From positions 1 to 40,519 of the IMG/VR virus record IMGVR_UViG_3300042198_000104: a DNA stretch of 40,519 bases; one strand, given 5' to 3'. Below the pieces are notes generated by a model that made no database searches, was not told the DNA's origin, and saw only the letters and a list, made by a program, of their open reading frames with translations. Below, piece by piece: positions 10,408 through 18,000 of the stretch (its first letter is position 1; every line of letters starts with the position of its first letter). This DNA comes from a virus. The position numbers were made by a program, and so were the translations under genes.

Positions 10408-10557
10408 ATGACCCACGAAGAACTGATCGCCATGGTGATGGCAGAGTACACCGCCAAGATGGCAGCAGAGGCAGAGTACCGCCAGAAGGTCCGCAGCGGT
10501 GAGATCGCTCCCCCTGAAGTCCAATCGGGCAACTGGTACATCAGCGACCGCCACTGA
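10408..10557 (+). CDS. Hypothetical Ala/Glu-rich helical protein, 49 aa
   Basis: A 49-aa protein: MTHEELIAMVMAEYTAKMAA, EAEYRQKVRSGEIAPP, then a short end with NWYISDRH. It looks like one long amphipathic helix plus a tail. An ATG at 10393 would add MNKTK, but it lies only 6 nt after the -10 and would be leaderless. The ATG at 10408 restores the usual distance (21 nt) and the usual ATGACC start, with AACAAAACC acting as leader. No family is recognised. Confidence 0.55.
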   Translation: MTHEELIAMVMAEYTAKMAAEAEYRQKVRSGEIAPPEVQSGNWYISDRH

Positions 10558-10561
10558 GCGG

Positions 10562-10576
10562 CAGACCGTCTAGACT
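10562..10576 (+). promoter_or_regulatory. CAGACCGTCTAGACT promoter box upstream of 10603
   Basis: A diverged copy of the 15-bp box, with -10 TAGACT at 10571-10576, starting only 4 nt after the preceding stop. A 26-nt leader (AACCACATACCAAACGAACC and following) leads to the ATG. There is no separate hairpin here. Confidence 0.55.
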
Positions 10577-10602
10577 AACCACATACCAAACGAACCCAAC
10601 CC

Positions 10603-10791
10603 ATGGCAATCTACTCTCAGTGCAGCGACCTCCAGACCCGCGAGACCATGTGGGTCGCTCGCAAGACAGAGACCGCTCCCCAGACCCGCTATGCTGGACA
10701 GATCAACCCCGCTGAGGGTTGGTGGTGGGCAGGATGCCACGCTGACCGCTACAACGAGGAAGCGATCGCCAAACTCCCCACCTTCGGGTGA
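10603..10791 (+). CDS. Hypothetical protein with GWWWAGCHADRY motif, 62 aa
   Basis: A 62-aa protein (MAIYSQCSDLQTRETMWVAR, KTETAPQTRYAGQINPAEG, WWWAGCHADRYNEEAIAKLP). The partial frame at the left edge of the window also ends with a GWYACAYPTDE segment, so the two may be distant relatives. No family with a known function is recognised. It has its own promoter box and an SD-less leader. Confidence 0.7.
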   Translation: MAIYSQCSDLQTRETMWVARKTETAPQTRYAGQINPAEGWWWAGCHADRYNEEAIAKLPTFG

Positions 10792-10820
10792 CCCCCCATC
10801 CTACCACACCCCCATTTCTC

Positions 10821-10826
10821 TACACT
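10821..10826 (+). promoter_or_regulatory. Possible -10 TACACT for a leaderless HicA-like mRNA
   Basis: TACACT lies only 6 nt before the ATG at 10833, in a C-rich gap of 41 bp. If used, transcription would start at or next to the A of the start codon. No -35 is visible, so this is a weak call. Confidence 0.3.
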
Positions 10827-10832
10827 CACCCC

Positions 10833-11012
10833 ATGACAACCAAACAACTCCAGAAGATCGCAAAGATCAATGGTTGGGTGTTACATAGAAACGGCAGCAA
10901 GCATTACATCTATCGCCACGAAGATGCGGGCAAACAAATCACAATCCCCTATCAAGTTCGTGACTTCGTAGGACGCAACATCGCCAAGCAGTTAGTGACA
11001 GTGGGGCAGTGA
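10833..11012 (+). CDS. hicA: HicA-like mRNA interferase, orphan toxin
   Basis: A 59-aa protein with the HicA (YcfA) fold signature of type II toxin-antitoxin systems, a double-stranded-RBD-like mRNA interferase. The N-terminal helix (TTKQLQKIAKINGWVL) leads to HRNGSKHYIYRHEDAG, where G-S-x-H places the catalytic His at residue 24. The strand QITIPYQ and the terminal helix VGRNIAKQLVT follow as in the family. Length is typical. No HicB-like antitoxin gene is next to it on either side, so it is an orphan in this window. It may be a free-standing phage effector against host mRNA or a derivative without activity. The ATG at 10833 is favoured over one at 10788, which lies in the preceding gene. 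Confidence 0.75.
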   Translation: MTTKQLQKIAKINGWVLHRNGSKHYIYRHEDAGKQITIPYQVRDFVGRNIAKQLVTVGQ

Positions 11013-11027
11013 AAATGCCCCCCCTTT
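11003..11027 (+). terminator. Weak terminator-like hairpin at the end of hicA
   Basis: GGGGCA (11003-11008) pairs with TGCCCC (11016-11021), and CCCTTT follows. The stem overlaps the stop codon. It is a plausible end point between the cassette region and the late block, but the T run is short. Confidence 0.4.
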
Positions 11028-11096
11028 GTTATAACGGGGCGGCCGAGCGGGTCCCATACAGCACCTCCCCTAACCTACAAAAGTATCCAGACGAGC

Positions 11097-11104
11097 GATA
11101 AATA
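11097..11104 (+). promoter_or_regulatory. T4-type late promoter GATAAATA
   Basis: GATAAATA followed by C, close to the T4 late -10 consensus TATAAATA read by the gp55-type late sigma factor. It lies 61 nt before the ATG at 11165 and at the start of the structural gene block, in a 150-bp gap (11013-11164) that holds no other gene. It is the likely entry point for late transcription. Confidence 0.65.
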
Positions 11105-11164
11105 CTTTTTGAAAATGGTTTTTTGAAAACCTCGGTAATAAAAAAATTTCCGCCAGAAAAAATT

Positions 11165-11410
11165 ATGGAAAAACCCGATTTCGATAGTTTTGATACTATA
11201 CTAAGCAACTTCGATGCCTTCTGTGACGAGTTTGAAAGTCGCGCAGCTGAAGCATTTTTACGTGGAGATCAGAATGATGGAAAAGTTACAAGAGCAACAG
11301 CAGAAATTGGAACAAGCACTCCTAATGCTGTCAGAGAGGTTACAGAACCTGGACCAACGGATATCACAGTTGGAGAGACCTACATTGATGTATCGTCGCC
11401 CGGAGAGTAA
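11165..11410 (+). CDS. Hypothetical protein, 81 aa, overlaps next frame
   Basis: The frame starts at ATG 11165 with MEKPDFDSFDTILSNFDAFC and DEFESRAAEAFLRGDQND, which looks like genuine acidic, helical coding sequence. After about 11275 it shares 137 nt with the frame of the next gene. Its remaining residues (GKVTRATAEIGTSTPNAVRE and on) look like low-quality overprinted sequence. Either the two are separate overlapping genes, or a frameshift joins this N-terminus to the coiled coil of the next frame. A TTG upstream (11123) could extend it but is less likely. Confidence 0.55.
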   Translation: MEKPDFDSFDTILSNFDAFCDEFESRAAEAFLRGDQNDGKVTRATAEIGTSTPNAVREVTEPGPTDITVGETYIDVSSPGE

Positions 11411-11504
11411 GAATTACGAAAGTTTGTCTGACACATTGGATTATCTACATAATAATGTAGAAGGAATTAAGAAAGATCTCATTAGAGTTGCCCAGACAGT
11501 ATAA
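11274..11504 (+). CDS. Coiled-coil protein before the spike tip, 76 aa
   Basis: The product is a long heptad-like helix (MMEKLQEQQQKLEQALLMLS, then ERLQNLDQRISQLERPTL), followed by MYRRPESKNY and a second helix (LSDTLDYLHNNVEGIKKDLI). The ATG at 11274 (or 11277) has a GGAG 6 nt upstream, which supports internal initiation. It overlaps the upstream frame by 137 nt, and its TAA overlaps the ATG of the PAAR gene (TAATG). A trimeric or dimeric coiled coil next to the spike gene suggests a tail-tip or chaperone role, which is inference. Confidence 0.6.
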   Translation: MMEKLQEQQQKLEQALLMLSERLQNLDQRISQLERPTLMYRRPESKNYESLSDTLDYLHNNVEGIKKDLIRVAQTV

Positions 11505-11881
11505 TGCCTAATATTGTAGGACCAGATACAGTTGATACATCCAGTACAGATGGTAATTGTTTGTATCCAGCAAAAGCATTAGGAGGATCGCCCTTTGTGT
11601 CTCCTAATGTAAAAATGGAAGGGCAACAAGTAAAGTTTTACAATTCTACTAATTTACCTTCATCTGTGAATGGTTTAAAAATCAATCCTGCGATACCTGT
11701 TCCATGTCAACCAGGCATACGAAGAATTGAACCGGTAATTAACAATAGTGTGTTGATTAATGGTCAGCTTTTCGCAGTTACTGGTGATGAAGCAGATTTA
11801 ATTCTTGGAGCAACAACACCAAGGACCTTGACAGGACCGTATAGTTATCCTACAATAAAGATTGGTACAAGAAAAGTATAG
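11504..11881 (+). CDS. PAAR-repeat spike-tip protein (gp5.4-like)
   Basis: A 125-aa protein of the PAAR type, which forms the sharp, metal-bound tip on contractile-tail spikes (gp5.4 in T4). The Gly/Pro-rich beta pattern is visible: DTVDTSSTDGNCLYPAKAL, GGSPFVSPNVKMEGQQV, the central PSSVNGLKINPAIPVPCQPG, and the closing strands SVLINGQLFAVTGDEADLI. The fold is a conical beta structure, and the Cys and other residues near the centre may help bind metal. Short length and location just upstream of gp25 and gp6 agree with cyanophage gene order. It starts on a TAATG overlap. Confidence 0.7.
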   Translation: MPNIVGPDTVDTSSTDGNCLYPAKALGGSPFVSPNVKMEGQQVKFYNSTNLPSSVNGLKINPAIPVPCQPGIRRIEPVINNSVLINGQLFAVTGDEADLILGATTPRTLTGPYSYPTIKIGTRKV

Positions 11882-11893
11882 GAGAATTGATCA

Positions 11894-12040
11894 ATGGCAA
11901 AAGCAACAGGTGGTTTGTCCAAGAGTGGATATATCGAAGGAGCACCCAAGAAGACCCGTCAAGGTCGTTCACAGAACACTCATCTTGGTGCTAGCTCACG
12001 CAACGGTCGCAAGAAGCGTTATCGTGGTCAAGGAAGGTAA
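11894..12040 (+). CDS. Conserved small basic cyanophage protein, 48 aa
   Basis: A 48-aa, strongly basic, Gly-rich protein (MAKATGGLSKSGYIEGAPKK, TRQGRSQNTHLGASSRNGRK, KRYRGQGR). I recognise near-identical small proteins at this place in cyanophage genomes; their function is unknown. It lacks hydrophobic residues and is probably disordered, so it may bind DNA, RNA or an acidic protein surface during assembly. The start has a strong AGGAGA 8 nt upstream (11880-11885). Its TAA overlaps the next ATG, and AGGAAGG inside its last codons serves as the ribosome site for that gene. Confidence 0.75.
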   Translation: MAKATGGLSKSGYIEGAPKKTRQGRSQNTHLGASSRNGRKKRYRGQGR

Positions 12041-12543
12041 TGAAAAAATTATTGTTCATTTCACAAGATAAAGAAATGGCACTCATTCAGGAGATGTCAT
12101 ACAAAATCAAAATGTCGGATTGGGATATTCACCCAAGCAAGACATGCTTTTTGTGTGTCTCTCCTGATTATTCAGGAATTGTAACGCAACATCTCTCTCA
12201 CTCATTATCAATGGGTAGAGAGATTTTTCATGTTGAAGCAGTGAACGTTCCCTTTCCAGACGAGTGTTCACAAAAGTATAAAATTGATTTTCGTATAAAT
12301 TACCAGGAATGGTCTGAACGATGGGAAAATTTTGTTCTAATTGAAGCTGGCGTTATTCGTGGGAGTAATTATACATGGATCACAGAAGCAATGAGAAAAA
12401 CTGCTCCAAACATGTATCACACCGTAGCATTGTGTGAGAACATTGGAAGTGTATACAAAAGTGAAATGGTTTCTTTGTACTATGATGATATGATTGAAGA
12501 TTTACATTTTTGGTGGGAGAGACCAAACAATCACTGGACCTGA
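12040..12543 (+). CDS. Conserved protein with phosphoribosyltransferase-like segment
   Basis: A 167-aa protein seen next to gp25 in cyanophages. It has alternating strands and helices: KKLLFISQDKEMALIQEMSY, CFLCVSPDYSGIVTQHL and GREIFHVEAVNVPFPDE. The strand-loop FVLIEAGVIRGSNYTWI (residues about 101-117) sits where type I phosphoribosyltransferases have their PRPP loop. The acidic pair of that motif is incomplete (EA instead of DD), so the activity is doubtful. The assignment is a guess from pattern only. Start: TAATG overlap with an AGGAAGG ribosome site. Confidence 0.6.
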   Translation: MKKLLFISQDKEMALIQEMSYKIKMSDWDIHPSKTCFLCVSPDYSGIVTQHLSHSLSMGREIFHVEAVNVPFPDECSQKYKIDFRINYQEWSERWENFVLIEAGVIRGSNYTWITEAMRKTAPNMYHTVALCENIGSVYKSEMVSLYYDDMIEDLHFWWERPNNHWT

Positions 12544-12602
12544 ACGCCGAACGGGATAGAAACCCCGTAAAAAGTTCTGTTTACCTTAATTTTAGGAGAA
12601 CA

Positions 12603-12806
12603 ATGGGACTACATCCAGTTGACAAAAGTAAAGATTTTATTAAACAAGGAAAAACGTTAATTACTGAAACAGACAGTGAGAGATATTTACAACTCTCAAA
12701 GAAAAAGAAAAAAGATGAGCTCTACCCAATTCCAGAAGATCGTTATGAACGTCATTGTGGTGGTTCTGGTGGATTTGATGACTTTGTAGAGCGTTGGCAC
12801 GAGTGA
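12603..12806 (+). CDS. Hypothetical basic protein, 67 aa
   Basis: The ATG at 12603 is preceded by AGGAG 5 nt upstream, so it is chosen over an in-frame ATG at 12510 that lies in the preceding gene. The product (MGLHPVDKSKDFIKQGKTLI, TETDSERYLQLSKKKKKDEL, YPIPEDRYERHCGGSGGFDD) is polar and basic in the middle with an acidic end, and is probably partly disordered. No family is known to me. It ends 29 nt before gp25, and the late promoter of gp25 overlaps its stop. Confidence 0.65.
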   Translation: MGLHPVDKSKDFIKQGKTLITETDSERYLQLSKKKKKDELYPIPEDRYERHCGGSGGFDDFVERWHE

Positions 12807-12813
12807 ATAAATA
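12806..12813 (+). promoter_or_regulatory. T4-type late promoter AATAAATA before gp25
   Basis: AATAAATA lies 22 nt before the gp25 ATG and overlaps the stop of the previous gene. It contains the conserved ATAAATA core of T4 late promoters. Confidence 0.6.
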
Positions 12814-12835
12814 ATAGCAGCCTTGCTGTGTCTAA

Positions 12836-13228
12836 ATGCCCGAATTTCAGACGTTCAAAGATTTGAGCGTTACTTTTAAGAAGCATCCAGTCACTGATGA
12901 TCTTGTCATCGTGAAGGATAAAGCTGCGATTACACAATCAATTGTCAATTTGCTTCTTACGAACAAGGGCGAGCGTGTATTTCAACCAAATTTGGGTTCT
13001 GGAATATATGCCACACTGTTTGAACCATTGGACTATGGTACTGCCGGTATCATTAGATCTTCTGTGATTGATGTTCTGGAACGATACGAACCAAGAATTA
13101 TTTTAATCAATGTGATCGTATCACCAGAATTTGATACCAATGGTTACTCAGTTGAAGTCACTTATGCTGTGCGTGGTAGAGAAGACACACCAATCGCAGT
13201 CGAATTCTTCTTAGAGCGTACACGATAA
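12836..13228 (+). CDS. 25: Baseplate wedge protein gp25
   Basis: A 130-aa member of the GPW/gp25 family; T4 gp25 is 132 aa. It forms the inner baseplate wedge near gp6 and gp53 and is part of the sheath-initiating ring. The family signature is clear: a KDKAAITQSIVNLLLTNKGE helix followed by RVFQPNLGSGIYATLFEPLD (residues about 47-66), then a second helix and strands ending YAVRGREDTPIAVEFFLE. The gene is preceded by a late promoter box, and its TAA overlaps the ATG of gp6 (TAATG), so the two are translated together. Confidence 0.93.
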   Translation: MPEFQTFKDLSVTFKKHPVTDDLVIVKDKAAITQSIVNLLLTNKGERVFQPNLGSGIYATLFEPLDYGTAGIIRSSVIDVLERYEPRIILINVIVSPEFDTNGYSVEVTYAVRGREDTPIAVEFFLERTR

Positions 13229-15024
13229 TGCCTTACACTCAACTTGCCAATCTGGATTTCACGGATATTAAAACTGCTCTGAAGGATTATCTCAGAGGTC
13301 AGTCCGAATTCACTGATTATGATTTTGAGGGTTCGGCATTATCGAACTTACTCGATCTGCTTGCCTATAACACCTACTACACGGCATTTAATACCAACAT
13401 GGTAGTCAATGAACTCTTCATTGATTCTGCCACCTTGAGAGACAATGTAGTGGCAATTGCGAAGCAATTAGGGTACAGACCCAAGAGCGCAACCTCACCG
13501 ACTGCTTACATCTCATTTACTGTTACATATACGAATTCTACAACGGATACACAGTTAATTCTGAAAAAAGGAACAGGATTTGTTGCTTCTTATGATAATG
13601 TTCTTTATCAATATGTTGTTTTAGATGACGCAAAGGCACAAGTATCAAACGGTGTAGCTACATTCCTTAATGTTCCAATTAAAGAGGGAACACAACTCAC
13701 GAATACATTTACTGTGAATACAGCACTCGCGTCACAGAAATTTATTCTTGATAATTCAAATATTGACACGAACACCATCAGAGTGAAAGTATTTCCTGCT
13801 GGGGGATCTTTCTCCGAGCCTTATTTGGTGTCTGATAACATTCTTGGTGTTGATGGAAGTTCAAAAATCTTCTTTTTGAATGAAATCGAAGATGAACGCT
13901 ACGAAATCATCTTTGGCGATGGAGTATTAGGAAAAAAATTAGAAAACAACACAGTTGTTGAAGTTTCTTATCTTGTTACATCAGGACCAGCATCAAATGG
14001 AGTAAAAACATTTGTATTTTCTGGTGTATTAGAAAATCAGGATGGCGCAACTCCTGGTGGGTTTACTCTTACAATCAATTCTACGGTTGCTGCGGCAGGC
14101 GGTGAGGAGATTGAAACTACGAAGAAGATCAAATACAATGCCCCCAAGTCATACGGCACACAGGACCGTGCAGTGACCTCTCAGGACTATGCTGCGATCG
14201 TTCGTAACATCTATCCTGCCACAAGTGACATTATTATCTTTGGAGGCGAGGATCAGGTTCCTCCACAGTATGGTAAAGTCTTTATTGTGCTCAAACCAGC
14301 AGATGCGGCATATCTAACTTCCATTACAAAGCAAGAAATTGTATCGCAGTTAAAGAGATACGTTGTTGCTTCTGTTGAACCAGTATTAGTTGATCCTTCA
14401 ATTCTTTATGTTGAGTTAGATAGTAAGATCTATTACAACAGTCAGATTACAGATCAGACACCGGCACAGATCAGAGACAAAGTAATCACATCGTTACAGA
14501 GTTACATTGAAACATCTGATACTGAAAAGTTCAATGGTAAGTTCCGTCACAGTAAAGCAGTTGGTGTGATTGACGATGCTGACAAGAGCATCAATTCCAA
14601 TCTCACATCTGTGATTATGAGGAAAGATTTTTATCCTCAGTTGAATTCGACGTTCTATTATGAGATCTGTTTTCAGAATTCTTTCGATGAAGATTGCGAT
14701 GATCCAGTCTTGTCGTCAACTGGATTTAGAGTTACAGAATATCCAAATTTTGATGTCTATCTTGAAGATAGAGGTGGCAAAATTGTCCTATATAGACTAG
14801 ACGCTATAACTGGTGAAAAGATTGTCCTAGATAGGGAAGTTGGCGATATTGATTATGTGAATGGTGAATTGAAGATGTATAATCTAACTATCATTAAGGG
14901 AAGCTTCTTTGATAACAGAATTTCAGTTAGAGTTAAACCTCTGTCTAATGATATCAAGGCGGTAAGAGAGGTTTATCTCGATGTTGATATAGCAAATTCC
15001 ACCTTCAATGCGTACAAAGAGTAA
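13228..15024 (+). CDS. 6: Baseplate wedge protein gp6 (baseplate J-like)
   Basis: A 598-aa protein homologous to T4 gp6 (660 aa), which forms the iris-like ring that drives baseplate rearrangement. Visible family features are the N-terminal helix region (FTDIKTALKDYLRGQSEFTD, then YDFEGSALSNLLDLLAYNTY), the baseplate-J strand-turn IIFGDGVLGKKLENN at about residues 226-240 with VEVSYLVTSGPASNG. A conserved segment PKSYGTQDRAVTSQDYAAIV (about 306-325) follows. It lies between gp25 and the gp7-position gene as in T4-type phages. Its start overlaps the gp25 stop, and it ends 4 nt before the next gene. Confidence 0.93.
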   Translation: MPYTQLANLDFTDIKTALKDYLRGQSEFTDYDFEGSALSNLLDLLAYNTYYTAFNTNMVVNELFIDSATLRDNVVAIAKQLGYRPKSATSPTAYISFTVTYTNSTTDTQLILKKGTGFVASYDNVLYQYVVLDDAKAQVSNGVATFLNVPIKEGTQLTNTFTVNTALASQKFILDNSNIDTNTIRVKVFPAGGSFSEPYLVSDNILGVDGSSKIFFLNEIEDERYEIIFGDGVLGKKLENNTVVEVSYLVTSGPASNGVKTFVFSGVLENQDGATPGGFTLTINSTVAAAGGEEIETTKKIKYNAPKSYGTQDRAVTSQDYAAIVRNIYPATSDIIIFGGEDQVPPQYGKVFIVLKPADAAYLTSITKQEIVSQLKRYVVASVEPVLVDPSILYVELDSKIYYNSQITDQTPAQIRDKVITSLQSYIETSDTEKFNGKFRHSKAVGVIDDADKSINSNLTSVIMRKDFYPQLNSTFYYEICFQNSFDEDCDDPVLSSTGFRVTEYPNFDVYLEDRGGKIVLYRLDAITGEKIVLDREVGDIDYVNGELKMYNLTIIKGSFFDNRISVRVKPLSNDIKAVREVYLDVDIANSTFNAYKE

Positions 15025-15028
15025 GTAG

Positions 15029-18000
15029 ATGGCAGTCAAGACCAAAAGAATTTCTACTCTTATTGAGTCACAACTTCCAGAGTTCATTTCAAATGAATAT
15101 GAACTATTTGGAAAGTTTGTAGAGAAATACTACGAATCTCTAGAAGTACAAGGTGGAACACTTGACATCATCAATAATGTCCAAAAATATTTGGACATTG
15201 ATTTTTATGAAAAGAATTTATTGAAGCAAACGGATGTTTTAGCTTCTAGTATTTCTTCTTCAGACACATCAATTTATTTGATTGATGCCAGTTCTTTTCC
15301 AGAGAAAAACGGATACATTAGAATTGGCAATGAAATCATCTTCTATGCCACAAGAACAAATAATCAACTTCAGAATTGTTCCAGGGGTGTAAGTGGTAAC
15401 ACAACTTTAGGAGATCTATACGACAGTTCAGATTTCCAGAGTACAGAAGCAGCATCTCATATATCTGGAGAGATTGTTTACAATATCAGCAATCTATTTC
15501 TTTATGCGTTCGTTAGAAACTTTGAATCGCAATATTTGGGTTCTTTTCCAGAGAAGTATTTAAAAGGAGAAGTTGACAAAAGAACTCTGATCAAGAACAT
15601 TCAAAAGTTTTATAAGGCAAAGGGAACTGATAGTTCAATCAAGTTCATTTTTAACACAATCGTAGCAAAAGAAGCAGACAATAAACCATCTGTCTACAAA
15701 CCAAGAGATTTTACATACAAAGCATCTGAAGCAGACTGGGTTAGTGTTTATGCTTTAAAAGTAAAGGTTATTTCTGGAAATCCAAAGGCACTGATTGGAA
15801 AGAAAATCGTACAGTCCCCAACAAGTGAATATGGATATGCTTCTGCTACAGTAGATAATGTTTTTGCGGATGGAACATTTGATGGAGAACAGATCTGGAA
15901 CATTGTTCTTGCTCCAGAAACCGTAAATGGTGCGTTTTCAATCTCAACAAAAACTCGCCTAGAAAAAGATTTACAGGCATCAAGTGGGTCTGGAAAAAGA
16001 ATTGATGTATTTTCCACAATTGGATGGGATATATCTGGAGAGGTATTAATCAACGAAGAGAAGATCTCTTTTAGTGATAAGAATATCACTCAGTTTGTTA
16101 TTCAATCAAGAGGAACAACTCCCGTATTACACGCTGAAGGATCAACAGTTTATAAACCGGTTATTTTAGAAGGATCTGGTATATCATTATTGACCCTTGG
16201 CGTTGTTTATAACTTATCTCCACAAGACGCACATCCATATGCCTCTGTTGGCGATCAAATTCAAGTTTCACAACCAGGATTTGAAACTGCTGATCCAAAA
16301 ATAGTTCTTTCCGGAACAAATCAAACTCGTTGGGTTGTTGGAGATGGAGATCCAGTATTTACTCCAACAAATACTTCAATTTCAACAGCATTGAATGAAG
16401 TATCTACAGATGTATCTGCTATTTTTGAGGACGAGCAATATTATTACATTACGAGTTCAAGCTATCCATCTTACAAAATTTTAGATGGATCTACAGTAAC
16501 TCAAGAAGTAAAAGATCAGAAGATACTTCGTATCATAAGAAAAGAAGCAACCAAGACCACAGAGGTTTATAAAACTCCAAAACGTGACGTTGGCATCCTT
16601 TTGAATGGAGTTCCAATTTATAGTTTTCGTGATGAAGAAAGTATTCGTTTTGGTATTCTTGAAAGTATCGCAGTTGATAATCAAGGAACAGGATATGTAA
16701 ATCCTCCATTTGTTCTTCTTGACGATGTTCCAAATCAGGCAAGAGCAGTTCTATCTGGACAGGTAGTTGAAAGAATTATCGTTGATACAACAACTGTATT
16801 TCCAAGAACTCCGGAAGTTACAATTACATCTGGACGAGGAGCTGTTGTTCGTGCTGTAGTTACTGGTGGAAAAGTGACCAGTTTAATTATTGATAATCCT
16901 GGAGAGTATTATTCTTCCCCTCCGATCGTTAGAATTAGAGATAATGCCGGTAGAGGAAGATTTGCTGATTATACCGCCATTGTTAACACAGATGGTAATA
17001 TTACTGGATTTATTAAAAATGATGAAGGAAATTTTTATAATCAAAGTACAGTAATCGTAGATATTATTCCTGTTGGCAGTGGAGCATCTGGTATCCCATA
17101 TCTCAAGGAATGGAATAAAAATAGATTTACAAAACTAGCAAATACATTAGATACTGAATATGGATATGTCTTTGAAAATTATAATCAAGCATTGAAGTAT
17201 GGATATGGTCATGTCGGCAACCCTAAGGCACTCAGAGTATTACTAAATGATAATTTAAACGGAGCTGGAACAGAACCAACCACTAAAACTCACTCTCCGA
17301 TTATTGGATTTGCTTATGATGGAAATCCAATCTATGGTCCTTTTGGATATCAAGATCCACTCAATTCACAATCATCTATTGTTAGAATGACTTCAAGTTA
17401 TTCTTTGAACAACAATAGACAAAAAGGGCCATCAACATCTACTTATCCGCTGGGAACTTTTGTTAATGATTACAGATATGTACACAAGAGTGGAACACTG
17501 GATCAAAACAATGGTAGATTTTGTGTAACTCCAGATTATCCAAATGGAACATACGCTTATTTCTTGACTGTTGATAGTAATCAAGTACCACAGTTTCCAT
17601 ATTTTATTGGAGAGAATTTTTATTCTCTTCCAGTTGATAGTAACTACAATTCTGATATCAATCAAAATGATATTCCAAAAAAATCAAGAAGACTTTTTTC
17701 TCCAGGAATGCCAAGAAATGGTGAAGGAGTTATTGCTCAAATTGCCGAGGTAAGACCAGGAGTAGTTGATTCGGTTTCAATTGAAAATTCTTCTAACAAC
17801 TTCTCCGTAAATTCAAAACTTTATTTTGATAATTCTGGAACAGAAGGGCAAGATGCTGAGGTTATAGTATCATCCGTAAACGGAAAAACTGTAAATTATC
17901 TACAGAGTAAAGAGACAAAGGTTGTACAATTAACAACGATACAAAGTGCGTATTTGTTTGCGAATGACACACTAAGACAACCAGCCTCTGGAGCATATGG

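Noticed and set aside
1-11012. MotA-type middle promoters as in T4
   Set aside because: I found no convincing TGCTTTA-like box at the right distance from the -10 boxes; the conserved upstream word in several cassettes is CTGACC instead.
11013-11096. tRNA or other structured RNA in the GC-rich gap after hicA
   Set aside because: No cloverleaf arms, no GTTCGA-type loop and no CCA end could be found; only a short hairpin at the hicA stop is visible.
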